A DNA stretch of 43,749 bases from a virus, in the IMG/VR virus record IMGVR_UViG_3300021440_000047, positions 1-43,749 of that record; one strand, given 5' to 3'. A program made the translations under genes and the position numbers. Below the pieces are notes generated by a model. It was not told the origin of the DNA and did no database searches. It saw only the letters and a program-made list of their open reading frames with translations. How positions within the stretch are numbered: the first letter of the stretch is position 1; each line of letters opens with the position of its first letter. This document shows positions 1 to 6,453 of this stretch, piece after piece.

Positions 1-149
1 GAGCCCCGCCTACCCACCCGTCCGCCGTGAGCATCCCTGCGACGTGAAGACGTGTACTCCGCTGAAGAAGCCAGTATGGCCGCTGCCGTGTGCCACCTGT
101 CAGCCGATAAAGGAGGCCGATGCCACTTGATCCGAAATCAGAAACGATG
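1..149. repeat. left copy of terminal direct repeat (circular joint)
   Basis: These bases match the last 149 bases of the window. Positions 24-149 are identical to 43624-43749, and mismatches fall only at positions 3, 4, 5 and 23. Such an overlap is expected when a circular or circularly permuted phage genome is assembled as a linear contig. It could also be a short true terminal redundancy. The mismatches at the extreme left end look like strain variation or assembly-edge error. This copy destroys the start codon of the Cys-rich ORF seen intact at 43602. The unit genome would be about 43,600 bp. Confidence 0.9.
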
Positions 150-626
150 TTGCTGAAGGTCCATCCCGGCCTCGCTCGCCGTGTGCGGGCGCTCTTGATG
201 GCCTGCGAAGCGAAGGGCTGTCCGATGCGCGTCACACAGGGGCTGCGGGATGGGATGGAACAGACGGCGTTGTATGCGCAAGGACGACAGGGGCTTGATG
301 AGGTCAACCGCCTACGGAAGTTGGCGTGTCTCCCACCCATTACCAGTGAGCAGAATCAATGTCCCGTCACGGATGCGCGGCTTGGGTTTAGCTACCACAA
401 CTACGGCTTGGCGATTGATCTGTGCTACGCGACAGGCGATCCCTACCACGAAGACGGGCATAGTCTGACCTGGGAGCAGATCGGGGCGATGATCGAGGCG
501 AATGGATTGGTCTGGGGTGGTCGGTTCAGAATGCGCCCAGACCGTCCACATTGCCAGTGGTCAGACGGCGTGTCGTTAGCGGATCTACGAGCGGGCAAGG
601 TGCCGCCGATGGAAGCCACGCCATGA
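120..626 (+). CDS. M15-family peptidoglycan endopeptidase (endolysin)
   Basis: A 168-residue protein with the zinc-peptidase signature of the M15 (VanY/L-alanyl-D-glutamate peptidase) family: SYHNYGLAID at 91-100 and DRPHCQW at 141-147. H93, D100 and H144 are the expected zinc ligands. Enzymes of this type cut the peptide stems of peptidoglycan and serve as endolysins in phages such as T5. No signal peptide is visible, so it should need a holin to reach the cell wall. The start at 120 follows AAAGGAGG closely. The stop overlaps the next start by 4 bases (ATGA), which indicates translational coupling with the lipoprotein downstream. The XhlA-like gene at 43363 lies just upstream on the circular map. 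The family call is firm; cleavage specificity is inferred. Confidence 0.9.
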   Translation: MPLDPKSETMLLKVHPGLARRVRALLMACEAKGCPMRVTQGLRDGMEQTALYAQGRQGLDEVNRLRKLACLPPITSEQNQCPVTDARLGFSYHNYGLAIDLCYATGDPYHEDGHSLTWEQIGAMIEANGLVWGGRFRMRPDRPHCQWSDGVSLADLRAGKVPPMEATP

Positions 627-1399
627 AAACGATATACCTGATTGGTATAGGATTTTCCCTCCTCATCCTCGCCGGCTGTGGTGGCGGCCACGTCAGCCAC
701 CCCACACCCCCGATCAGCGAGATCGGGATGAACTTGACCATCGACGACCTGATTAACCGCGTGGATGGACCACAACGGGCGGCCACGTACCTGGATGAGA
801 TTGAGAAGGCGGGCTACCGCAAGTCGGTCCGCATGGTCTATGACCGCTCCTGGGGGCCGAAGTTGTCTACGTGGCTACCTGATCTATTGCGACGCAAGGG
901 GTTTCAATTACTTGCTATCCTCAGCCCCGGCAAGCACGTGGACGGGATGGTACTCATCGACGCCGACCGTCAGTGGTTCCAAACTGGACTCCCGCCGATT
1001 GTGGACATCCTGGAAGGGGTCGAGTTTGCCAACGAACAATGGAACTCGGTTGGGCGTGGGGACAACTACATCTTCCCGCCGGCGGACTTCGCGGCCTGGC
1101 ATAATGCGCTTCTGCCAGTTGTGCGACAGATCGCCCCTCTTGTGACGATTGCCGAGGGCGACATTGGAGGTGGTGGCGGTGACGACTGGTGGAACCAGGT
1201 GCGGGCAGTCGGTATCACCAATGTCGGGGCGCTCTCGGAACACCTGTACGGCCATAGTCTCACATCATCAGACCTGCCGATCTGGATCACGGAAGCGGGA
1301 TCCGTGGCGGATTGTTACCCGACCCTGCCATGCTGGTTGTACACGTGGAATGAGGCTTCGAAGTGGGCGAAGCGGCCTGGCGGCGGAATTTTGCCCTGA
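623..1399 (+). CDS. lipoprotein with clan GH-A-like glycosidase domain
   Basis: A 258-residue protein. The N-terminus is a lipoprotein signal peptide with lipobox LAGC followed by Gly, which in Gram-negatives favours sorting to the outer membrane. The mature part resembles a compact clan GH-A (beta/alpha)8 glycosidase. An Asn-Glu pair in EFANEQW (E138) fits the acid/base position at the end of strand 4, and WITEAGS (E224) fits the nucleophile on strand 7. Substrate cannot be told; exopolysaccharide, capsule or glycan are options. The start at 623 overlaps the endolysin stop and removes a 24-residue unsupported extension. Its place between endolysin and holin-like genes suggests a late role at lysis or release, but this is inference. 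It might instead be a non-enzymatic TIM-barrel lipoprotein. Confidence 0.65.
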   Translation: MKTIYLIGIGFSLLILAGCGGGHVSHPTPPISEIGMNLTIDDLINRVDGPQRAATYLDEIEKAGYRKSVRMVYDRSWGPKLSTWLPDLLRRKGFQLLAILSPGKHVDGMVLIDADRQWFQTGLPPIVDILEGVEFANEQWNSVGRGDNYIFPPADFAAWHNALLPVVRQIAPLVTIAEGDIGGGGGDDWWNQVRAVGITNVGALSEHLYGHSLTSSDLPIWITEAGSVADCYPTLPCWLYTWNEASKWAKRPGGGILP

Positions 1400-1508
1400 T
1401 GTACGGCCCCTGCCGAGCCAAGACGCCCTACGGCCCCTGTCCTGGCCGGGCGCAGTCATGGGAGGTACGATACTGTTACTGGCACGCGATCAGAGGATGG
1501 CTGAGCCG

Positions 1509-1637
1509 ATGGCTGGCGAGCTAGACGGGTATACGCTGCTCCACATCCTGGGCGTGGGTGGCGTGACGGCAATAGCGTTGGGTATTGTATACGGGATTGT
1601 CAACATGATTGAGTGGATTGTCAACGGAAGGGGGTGA
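1509..1637 (+). CDS. small single-span membrane protein of lysis cassette
   Basis: A 42-residue peptide beginning MAGELDGY, followed by a hydrophobic Gly/Ile/Val stretch of about 22 residues and a short Asn/Arg/Gly tail. I chose the ATG at 1509 because AGAGG lies 12 bases upstream. In-frame ATGs at 1497 and 1458 would lengthen it without a better ribosome site. It lies 4 bases before the holin-like gene and could be a holin partner, an antiholin or a pinholin. Sequence alone does not decide. Confidence 0.5.
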   Translation: MAGELDGYTLLHILGVGGVTAIALGIVYGIVNMIEWIVNGRG

Positions 1638-1641
1638 TAAC

Positions 1642-1824
1642 ATGAACTTCAAAAGCTTGCAACCGATCCTCGTCACCGTGGTAGTGGGCCTGATCGGCGC
1701 CTTTACGCCGCAGGTGACGGCGTGGGTGTCCGCACATCCCGATACAGCGGTGACGCTGGGGACGATCGTCGCGGCGGTCCTGCACGCCTTGCAGTCGCCG
1801 GTCAACACGACCACACCGTCCTAA
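1642..1824 (+). CDS. holin-like small membrane protein
   Basis: A 60-residue protein with a strongly hydrophobic segment at about residues 8-28 (ending GLIGAFTPQ) and a second, weaker one at about 37-51 (LGTIVAAVLHALQ), with short polar ends. Size, two possible spans and location next to an endolysin fit a phage holin, which would open the inner membrane for the M15 enzyme. The start is well supported by GGAAGGGGGTGA just upstream of the ATG. Holins are too diverse to assign a class here. It is the last lysis gene before the AT-rich methyltransferase insert. Confidence 0.6.
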   Translation: MNFKSLQPILVTVVVGLIGAFTPQVTAWVSAHPDTAVTLGTIVAAVLHALQSPVNTTTPS

Positions 1825-1879
1825 TCGTGCGAGGCCGATTGGCGGTTCTAGCCCGCCTTGGCTACTACGGGAGCGAGCA

Positions 1880-1933
1880 ATGAAACATATCCTACCCGGA
1901 CAGAAGATTGTGCCCTGCAAGCAACAAAGATAA
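1880..1933 (+). CDS. 17-residue ORF, possible gene remnant
   Basis: MKHILPGQKIVPCKQQR, preceded by GGGAGCGAG at a fair ribosome-site distance, stops just before the AT-rich methyltransferase gene. The codons up to CKQ have the GC-rich style of the phage and the last few are AT-rich. This suggests that an older gene was truncated by insertion of the methyltransferase segment. It may also be noise. Confidence 0.25.
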   Translation: MKHILPGQKIVPCKQQR

Positions 1934-1936
1934 GAC

Positions 1937-2377
1937 GTGGCTAGTTTAAACACAAAATTTAATAGCATAAAACAGGACTGGGAAACTCCATTAGAATTAT
2001 TCAACCCTCTCAATGCTGAATTTAACTTTACATTAGATGTTTGCGCGACCTCCGCAAACGCTAAGGTTTCGACATTTTATTCAGAGCATGATAATGGACT
2101 AACAAAAAACTGGAGCGGTACATGCTGGATGAACCCGCCATTTAACCAAGTCGGTAGATGGGTTCAAAAAGCCTATTCTGAGAGCTTGAAAGGTGCAACG
2201 GTTGTATGTTTGTTGCCTTCTCGAACAAACACAAACTGGTGGCACGATTACTGTTTAAAGGGACAAATTCGATTTATTAGAGGGCGACCACGTTTTAATG
2301 GTGCAACACATGGCCTTCCACAGCCACTAAGTATCGTTATATTTAATCCATATTTTAAGGGAGCACAACATGATTGA
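1937..2377 (+). CDS. phage Dam-type DNA N6-adenine methyltransferase
   Basis: A 146-residue protein that matches the short phage Dam family (DNA N-6-adenine-methyltransferase, PF05869 type). The N-terminal DWETP is followed by DVCAT at 34-38 in the S-adenosylmethionine region, the catalytic NPPF at 66-69, and a C-terminal strand with FIRGRPRF. It would methylate adenine in phage DNA, probably protecting against host restriction or altering regulation. The gene is clearly AT-richer than both flanks and uses TTA, AAT and AAA codons freely, a sign of recent transfer. The start is GTG at 1937 with a weak ribosome site. The end overlaps the next gene by 8 bases. Confidence 0.88.
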   Translation: MASLNTKFNSIKQDWETPLELFNPLNAEFNFTLDVCATSANAKVSTFYSEHDNGLTKNWSGTCWMNPPFNQVGRWVQKAYSESLKGATVVCLLPSRTNTNWWHDYCLKGQIRFIRGRPRFNGATHGLPQPLSIVIFNPYFKGAQHD

Positions 2378-2699
2378 TCTTGCAGCAATGGGCGCCTTGA
2401 TGCCCGCGATCACGGCGGGGCTCGAACTCGCCAACGCGGGAGTGAAGAAAGTGCAAGCGGCGGGGGAATTGAACGTGTATACGGATCGGGCGAAGGCGTT
2501 TGCGGACCTGTTCGACGCGGATCTGGAAGTCAAACAGGCCGCCTATGCTACCATTTTCTCCGACATCCAGATGCTCTGCGCCAAGCATGGCATCACGCCA
2601 AGCGCCCCCTATTGGGATGAGGCCAAGCAGCAGGGGAGTCCATGCTTGAGCATCCCGATAGCGACGCTGATGGCGCTCATGGATTGTGCGAGCCGATGA
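2370..2699 (+). CDS. conserved-looking protein of unknown function in lysis region
   Basis: A 109-residue protein, unrecognised. Residues 1-24 are mildly hydrophobic (MIDLAAMGALMPAITAGLE). The centre is a charged helical stretch with alternating Lys/Glu/Asp and Ala, and a Cys/Ile-rich tail follows. AAGGGAG stands 7 bases before the ATG. Base composition returns to the GC-rich phage norm here. Its position between holin-like and Rz1-like genes would allow an inner-membrane-associated spanin role, but no clear membrane anchor is present, so I leave the function open. Confidence 0.6.
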   Translation: MIDLAAMGALMPAITAGLELANAGVKKVQAAGELNVYTDRAKAFADLFDADLEVKQAAYATIFSDIQMLCAKHGITPSAPYWDEAKQQGSPCLSIPIATLMALMDCASR

Positions 2700-2707
2700 G
2701 GAGTGCG

Positions 2708-2839
2708 ATGAGTAAGGCAATCGCGATAATCGGGATCAGTTTCATGGTCGCCTCATGCGTTCACAAGCCACCCGCGCTCACGATGCCCCATGTCCCGACG
2801 GTCACGACGGATCAGCGTCCGGGGGCCTTAACGAGATAG
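2708..2839 (+). CDS. small lipoprotein, Rz1-like o-spanin candidate
   Basis: A 43-residue protein. The signal peptide MSKAIAIIGISFMVASC ends in a lipobox with Cys17. The mature peptide is about 27 residues and Pro-rich (VHKPPALTMPHVP), the usual look of Rz1-type outer-membrane spanins. Those join an inner-membrane partner to fuse the membranes at the end of lysis. I chose ATG 2708 because GAGGAG lies 4 bases upstream; ATG 2696 in the same frame would add four residues. No clear i-spanin partner is seen, so the assignment rests on size, lipobox, prolines and context. It is the last gene of the late rightward transcript. Confidence 0.5.
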   Translation: MSKAIAIIGISFMVASCVHKPPALTMPHVPTVTTDQRPGALTR

Positions 2840-2843
2840 TATT

Positions 2844-2924
2844 GGTCGGGGGCGTGGGTACGGTCTCTGCTCCCCAATCTGTCGCCCAATGGCGACTGTC
2901 CTCCACGTAGACGACGCCCCGACC
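2844..2924. terminator. structured convergent intergenic region, likely bidirectional terminator
   Basis: GGTCGGGGGCGT at 2844-2855 pairs with ACGCCCCGACC at 2914-2924 with one bulged G. Inside the loop GTCGCC/GGCGAC at 2881-2896 forms a second hairpin with a CAAT loop. It lies between the end of the late plus-strand genes (2839) and the end of the leftward early operon (2934), where transcription from both sides must stop. U-tracts are weak, so efficiency is unsure. Confidence 0.45.
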
Positions 2925-2933
2925 ATTCTCCCT

Positions 2934-3350
2934 TTAGTCTCGCCCGCACGCCCAACGGATCGTGATCCATACATCCGAGACCGGCACAACGCTGGCGTTA
3001 AAGGCCGACACGCTCATCTCGGTCGGTGTCAGGCCACCCAGCGCCGTGACCAAGCCAGGAGCCGCCCCGCTATCTGGCCCTCCGTTACTGACCCGCAGAT
3101 GGTCAATCGTCTGCGGACGGCAATGCTCGCCGTGCAGCCCAGCGGGAAGTGTGAGGACGGCGGACCGGACCTCTCCGGGTGAGAGGTCTCCGAGCGAGAC
3201 TGAGCAATCACCCTGCCGATAGGCGATCTCTTGCGCCCCGAAGATCGGACGCGGGTTCGGCGGACAGTCGGCGGTGACCTGCGCTGAGGCCACTCCGAAC
3301 GACAAAAGACCAACGACTACAGCCGCAAATGCTATTTTCAAGCACCACAT
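2934..3350 (-). CDS. secreted Cys-containing protein of unknown function
   Basis: A 138-residue protein with a standard Sec signal peptide: MWCLKIAF, a hydrophobic core, then VASAQ as a signal-peptidase site near residue 25. The mature part has four Cys (in ADC, GDC, EHC and WAC), enough for two disulfides, and many Gly/Pro/Ser, like a beta-rich periplasmic domain. I chose the start because AGGAGGGG sits 5 bases before the ATG; a longer frame to 3653 has no support. It is the last gene of the leftward region, separated by 224 bases from the gene before it, so it may have its own promoter. A phage-coded exported protein suggests an effect on the host envelope, for example superinfection exclusion, but that is inference. 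Confidence 0.65.
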   Translation of the reverse strand: MWCLKIAFAAVVVGLLSFGVASAQVTADCPPNPRPIFGAQEIAYRQGDCSVSLGDLSPGEVRSAVLTLPAGLHGEHCRPQTIDHLRVSNGGPDSGAAPGLVTALGGLTPTEMSVSAFNASVVPVSDVWITIRWACGRD

Positions 3351-3574
3351 GGTTCCCCTCCTATGATGAGCTGCGCCAAATGAGCGGTTGACGTGAGAGG
3401 CGAACGGGAACCATGACGAAGGCGGCGCTCGATCAAGGGGTGTCAGAATCCCCCGGATTATAAACTCCCCCCGAAAATCCCTATTGACGACGCTGTAACT
3501 ATGCGAAAAGGCCGAAGTCGGTCTGTAAGCTAGATTAGCGAACGTGCGCTTGCTGACGTGGGGTGAGGAGTCCA
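3351..3574 (-). promoter_or_regulatory. 224-base gap with a candidate minus-strand -10 element
   Basis: No credible gene is seen here. On the minus strand TATAAT occurs (plus-strand 3457-3462), about 107 bases before the start of the secreted-protein gene, after a G-rich run. No good -35 hexamer lies at the usual distance. It could give that gene separate expression. Otherwise the gap holds nothing I can name. Confidence 0.25.
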
Positions 3575-3847
3575 TCACCACATCTCCATCTGCTTCGCCT
3601 CTGTTGCCTCTCGTGCCGCTCGTTGCGCCTCTTTTCGCCGTGTCGTTACCCACTTCACCACATCCTCGCGGATCAGTTCGTCGGTCGTCGGAATATAGTA
3701 ATACTCACGCCCTCCATACGTGCAGCCGCCGTAATGCCGGGCGATGCTCAACTGCGACTGGCTCACGCCACCGATCACGTAGGGCGTGAACGGATCGAGC
3801 CCGCTCGATTGCACGGCGTCAAGTTCGTCGGTGGTCAAGAACGACAT
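3575..3847 (-). CDS. unknown protein sharing an N-terminal tag with the adjacent methyltransferase
   Basis: A 90-residue protein, no family recognised. It starts MSFLTTDELDAVQSSG, closely matching the first 16 residues of the next gene upstream (MSYLTDDELGAIAASG). The middle is aromatic-rich (GGREYYYIP) and the C-terminus a charged helix (TTRRKEAQRAAREATEAKQ). The ATG at 3847 has AGGAG eight bases upstream; a GTG three codons earlier is too close to that site. The shared tag could be a protein-protein docking helix or a relic of gene duplication or shuffling. Confidence 0.65.
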   Translation of the reverse strand: MSFLTTDELDAVQSSGLDPFTPYVIGGVSQSQLSIARHYGGCTYGGREYYYIPTTDELIREDVVKWVTTRRKEAQRAAREATEAKQMEMW

Positions 3848-3870
3848 CGTTCGCACTCCTGGCAGTCTTT

Positions 3871-4479
3871 TTATGGTTGGCTAGAGGTTAGTAGTTCCAC
3901 ATGATTTAACGCCTCGTTGCCCCATGTTGCCCAGCCGAGCCTATTGCGGCGGGCGAAAAGTTCCAAATATGGGCCTGGACTCACTGATTCCACCATATCT
4001 ATGAAGGCTTCGGGTTTCGCAGAGTGTCGTCCTCGTTTCCAATTCCACCATGTTGACGGCTCTCGGCGGAGCGGTCGAAGGCCACCACGATGTCCGAAAA
4101 TGACGTGCTCGGTTGTGATTCCGAAAGCGTCACCGAGCCCAATGCCGATTGGATTCTTTGCCCATGTCAGCAGTACAGATGGCTTGAAGCCCCACGCTTC
4201 GACAACTTCGTATGCCGGTCGAACTAGAATATTGGTTGTCCAGAGGTATAAGTGCGCGGCCTCGTCTGCGAGTTCTCCGACTGGTAGGGCTTTGATTTCC
4301 GCTATCGTCATTGTCGGATATTTGAGCTTCAAATGTCCACTGCCGCCATATCCGAACCCTGCTGGCCCGGTTGTGGTTCGCCACGGTGGGTCAGCTACGA
4401 TAGTCTTGAACTTTAACTGTGCCCGCAAATCACCGGATGCAGCGATGGCACCAAGTTCGTCGTCGGTCAAGTAGCTCAT
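3871..4479 (-). CDS. MT-A70-family adenine N6-methyltransferase
   Basis: A 202-residue protein with the MT-A70 hallmarks: DPPW at 30-33, LYLWTTN in the centre, then a Lys-Pro-Glu element (AKPEAFIDMVESVSPGP) followed by YLELFARR and WGNEA. Family members transfer methyl from S-adenosylmethionine to adenine N6. Phage members usually modify DNA and may protect it from host restriction. This is a second adenine methyltransferase beside the Dam-type gene at 1937 and is unrelated to it. The ATG at 4479 overlaps the preceding HTH gene by 4 bases, which supports this start over a 25-residue extension. Target sequence unknown. Confidence 0.85.
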   Translation of the reverse strand: MSYLTDDELGAIAASGDLRAQLKFKTIVADPPWRTTTGPAGFGYGGSGHLKLKYPTMTIAEIKALPVGELADEAAHLYLWTTNILVRPAYEVVEAWGFKPSVLLTWAKNPIGIGLGDAFGITTEHVIFGHRGGLRPLRREPSTWWNWKRGRHSAKPEAFIDMVESVSPGPYLELFARRNRLGWATWGNEALNHVELLTSSQP

Positions 4480-4880
4480 TTCGCTCCATCCACCGCCAGC
4501 CAGTAGATGAGCCGAAACGGTTCCGCTCGCAGCATCTCCCGTGACGCTTTGCATCCCTGTCGAGCTCGCTTCATCAGTGCCGCCTGTTGGACCTGCCGGT
4601 CGGCGGGGTCGTCACAGGGGAAATACGCATGATGCTGCGAGGGGCGCGTCGGGCTTGGCGCGGACTCCCGCATGGCTTCGACGTTGTGTCGGTCTGGTAG
4701 TCGCCCCTTCGCTCGTTCCGCCACAAACCGTTGCCAGTCCTCCGCCTTGACCATGTAGGTCCACTGTTGTCGGCCCTTGCGGGCCTTCTGCGCCGGGAGT
4801 CTACCGGCCCATATCCATTTGCGGATACTATGCGATACCACGCCGATTTGTTGCGCACACTCCTGGACGGTCAGGGTCAT
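4476..4880 (-). CDS. helix-turn-helix DNA-binding protein (excisionase/MerR-like HTH)
   Basis: A 134-residue protein. Residues 1-55 form a MerR/excisionase-type winged helix (LTVQECAQQIGVVSHSIRKW, then a wing with WTYMVKAEDWQRFV). The remainder is basic and Cys/His-containing (HHAYFPCDDPADRQ) and ends in a helical AEPFRLIYWLAVDG segment. The start is fixed by AAGGAGG before the ATG and a 4-base overlap with the upstream gene. Without an integrase in the genome an excisionase role is unlikely; a transcription factor or a DNA-targeting partner of the coupled methyltransferase is more plausible. Confidence 0.7.
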   Translation of the reverse strand: MTLTVQECAQQIGVVSHSIRKWIWAGRLPAQKARKGRQQWTYMVKAEDWQRFVAERAKGRLPDRHNVEAMRESAPSPTRPSQHHAYFPCDDPADRQVQQAALMKRARQGCKASREMLRAEPFRLIYWLAVDGAK

Positions 4881-5071
4881 GGTTTGCTCCTCCTTGGCAC
4901 ACCTCGTGCCGCACAGAGCACCTGCTCGACAAGCTGTTGCCACGGCAGCTCCCGGCGATGCCCCTCGACGCGGCCATGCCACAGTTCCTCCTGATTGACA
5001 CAGACTGATACGTCATAGTTCCCGATCGCCCTGGTCCCGGTGCCGTCATTGTGGATTTTTACGAGCAACAC
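4877..5071 (-). CDS. small unknown early protein
   Basis: A 64-residue protein beginning with GTG (M)LLVKIHNDGTGT. AGGAGGAGG precedes the start, and both ends overlap or abut neighbours. It has the alternation of a small beta-sheet domain (VKIHNDGTGTRAIGNYDVSVCVNQEELWHGRVEGH) followed by a helix (PWQQLVEQVL). Unrecognised. It is too short for many gene finders because of its GTG start but fits the operon exactly. Confidence 0.6.
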   Translation of the reverse strand: MLLVKIHNDGTGTRAIGNYDVSVCVNQEELWHGRVEGHRRELPWQQLVEQVLCAARGVPRRSKP

Positions 5072-5073
5072 GC

Positions 5074-5415
5074 TCAGCCTCCTCCTGGACCGACAGGACC
5101 ACATCGCTGTCGGTTCTCCTCCGGAACGCCCTTATCCTGGGTCTCTTCCCATTCTACGATTGCTTTCCCGCAACAGAGAGGCATCCCCGTATCATCTACC
5201 TCCCATTCATAGCCGCAATACACACACTGGTCTTGGTAGACGCGCTTCACTTCCAACGTGGCCGGGTCATGGGAGCGGTGATCCCGGATAAACTCGTGGA
5301 ATTCCTTCACCCACTGCTCTGTCTTCTGAGCTTGGCGTTCGAGCGATAGGCCAACACGGCAGAAATGTGGTGGGGCGCATTCAATTTTGATATCAATAAG
5401 TACACGTTTCTTCAT
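5074..5415 (-). CDS. zinc-ribbon-containing unknown protein
   Basis: A 113-residue protein. The N-terminal half is a charged helix-rich region. The C-terminal half has CVYCGYEW followed about 15 residues later by LCCG, a likely Cys4 zinc ribbon, and the protein ends with a Gly/Pro-rich tail. The ATG at 5415 has AGGAGG eight bases upstream; a GTG two codons before lies too near it. Small zinc-ribbon proteins like this are common in phage early operons, mostly with unknown roles. Confidence 0.6.
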   Translation of the reverse strand: MKKRVLIDIKIECAPPHFCRVGLSLERQAQKTEQWVKEFHEFIRDHRSHDPATLEVKRVYQDQCVYCGYEWEVDDTGMPLCCGKAIVEWEETQDKGVPEENRQRCGPVGPGGG

Positions 5416-5443
5416 GGCCACTCCCTCCTATCGTTTTCTTTGA

Positions 5444-5539
5444 TTAGGACCGTGAGCGCGTCGCTCGGCTCGACTGGACGACAATGGGTCGTGTCATTCT
5501 CGTTGGTTTTATGACAAGTTGGGTCTTCATCGTGTTCAT
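5444..5539 (-). CDS. 31-residue basic ORF
   Basis: MNTMKTQLVIKPTRMTRPI with a Ser/Arg-rich end. Its ATG overlaps the stop of the preceding gene by 4 bases, and AAGGGAGGG stands just upstream. Only the spacing and ribosome site speak for it; composition is uninformative. Together with the next gene it fills a gap that would otherwise look empty. Confidence 0.4.
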   Translation of the reverse strand: MNTMKTQLVIKPTRMTRPIVVQSSRATRSRS

Positions 5540-5661
5540 CCCTCCCTTTCCAAGTCCTCCAATTTTTCGAATGCGGCATAGAGTTCATCTTTCAACTTAC
5601 ACGCCGGACAATCCCGGACTTCGTAGCAGACTTCATCGTGGCCATCGTCACAGAGATTCAT
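5536..5661 (-). CDS. 41-residue Cys-motif protein
   Basis: The peptide starts MNLCDDGHDEVCYEVRDCPA and ends in an acidic helix. Cys4, Cys12, Cys18 and Cys21 could bind one zinc. The start overlaps the previous stop by 4 bases and has GGAGGAGG upstream; the stop overlaps the following start. The coding style and overlap on both sides make it a real gene despite its size. Role unknown. Confidence 0.7.
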   Translation of the reverse strand: MNLCDDGHDEVCYEVRDCPACKLKDELYAAFEKLEDLEREG

Positions 5662-5852
5662 AGTTGCTCATCCTCCTCCTTGGGCTCCACGTAGGGCACC
5701 ACAATGATCGTACCCCCGCAGTATCCGCAATAGCGTTGACGATTCTCGACTGGGCCGCCCTCGATGAAGACAAACGCTTCGTCGCATTGCGTATGCCAAT
5801 CTCCCTCCTCATCCTCGGTCCAGCGGCAGGAGTCGGGGTGGTCAATGATCAT
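5658..5852 (-). CDS. small zinc-ribbon phage protein
   Basis: A 64-residue acidic protein with Cys9, Cys23, Cys42 and Cys45 (SCRWTEDEEGDWHTQC and YCGYCGG). The arrangement resembles a recurrent family of tiny phage proteins in which a Cys-X13-Cys pair is followed by a CxxC knuckle. GGAGGGG precedes the ATG by 6 bases. It overlaps both neighbours by 4 bases. No function is established for this group. Confidence 0.7.
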   Translation of the reverse strand: MIIDHPDSCRWTEDEEGDWHTQCDEAFVFIEGGPVENRQRYCGYCGGTIIVVPYVEPKEEDEQL

Positions 5853-6187
5853 GGCCTCCCCTCCCGCTCTCGATCCAGCCGTCCCACAATCGCCTGTGCC
5901 GCCGCCTTGCCGACTGGCTTCATCTCGACCGCGTGGTGTACCTTATGCTCGGCTTCGTACTCCTGCCGCCAGACCGCGAGGTTTTGTTGGATCGCAACGA
6001 TCTGGACGCCGTGCCACGTGTAGTCCAAGGCCGCGCCGAGCAGGAACGCCACGAGGATGGAGACGAAATAGAGTCGCCACCACGGTCGGCGCGACTCGCG
6101 CACGAGGGCCGAGATGCGACGGGCGACGGGATAGTCATGGAGACCATACCCGCGCAGTTCGTCAGTGATGCGGTCAGAGAGTTTCAT
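5849..6187 (-). CDS. small membrane protein with long soluble C-terminus
   Basis: A 112-residue protein. An N-terminal amphipathic region (MKLSDRITDEL) and basic stretch precede one membrane span at about residues 36-58 (WWRLYFVSILVAFLLGAALDYTW), then a helical soluble tail. Positive residues before the span predict an inside N-terminus. The start at 6187 overlaps the upstream stop. Early membrane proteins may act on the host envelope or exclude other phages, but nothing specific is visible. Confidence 0.65.
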   Translation of the reverse strand: MKLSDRITDELRGYGLHDYPVARRISALVRESRRPWWRLYFVSILVAFLLGAALDYTWHGVQIVAIQQNLAVWRQEYEAEHKVHHAVEMKPVGKAAAQAIVGRLDREREGRP

Positions 6188-6453
6188 CGCATCCCCCACA
6201 CCATCCATCCGATAGCCAGTCCCACGATCACCGCGCTGAACGCGATGAACACGCGGTCCACGATCCTCAACGCCTTGCGCGTGTTCGGCCACATATCTCG
6301 TGGCTGATTCGCCAGCCGTGACGTGCTCAAGATCAGCCGGACTTCCTGCTCACGTTGCTCTCTCTGGCGTGCCTCAGCATCAGCCATCCTCGCCTCGATG
6401 GTCGAACGGAGACGCTCAATCTCTGCAACCGGAGAATCGTAGAGTCGTTTCAT
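6184..6453 (-). CDS. coiled-coil protein with C-terminal membrane anchor
   Basis: An 89-residue protein. Residues 8-45 are a strongly charged predicted coiled coil (Glu/Arg/Gln-rich), followed by a C-terminal hydrophobic span of about 20 residues (VFIAFSAVIVGLAIGWMVW). This is a tail-anchored topology. It is coupled through 4- and 1-base overlaps to its neighbours, one of which is also a membrane protein. GGAGG upstream fixes the start. Unknown role. Confidence 0.65.
   Translation of the reverse strand: MKRLYDSPVAEIERLRSTIEARMADAEARQREQREQEVRLILSTSRLANQPRDMWPNTRKALRIVDRVFIAFSAVIVGLAIGWMVWGMR

Noticed and set aside
1400-1508. Coding continuation of the 1149-1637 open frame
   Set aside because: The upstream part overlaps the glycosidase gene in another frame and has a Cys/Arg/Ser-rich shadow composition. 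Only the last 42 codons have membrane-protein character and a ribosome site.
1825-1875. tRNA-like 3' half: GGCGG-TTCTAGC-CCGCC looks like a T-arm
   Set aside because: No matching 5' acceptor, D-arm or anticodon arm can be placed upstream, no CCA end, and the TTCTAGC loop departs from TTCRANY. Better seen as a plain hairpin after the holin-like gene.
3917-4474. 185-residue plus-strand frame opposite the MT-A70 gene
   Set aside because: The minus strand holds the full methyltransferase motif set. The plus product has no recognisable domain or ribosome site.
4476-4880. Excisionase function for the HTH protein and thus a temperate lifestyle
   Set aside because: No integrase, attachment-site repeat or CI-like repressor with peptidase domain is found; the HTH fold alone does not show excision.
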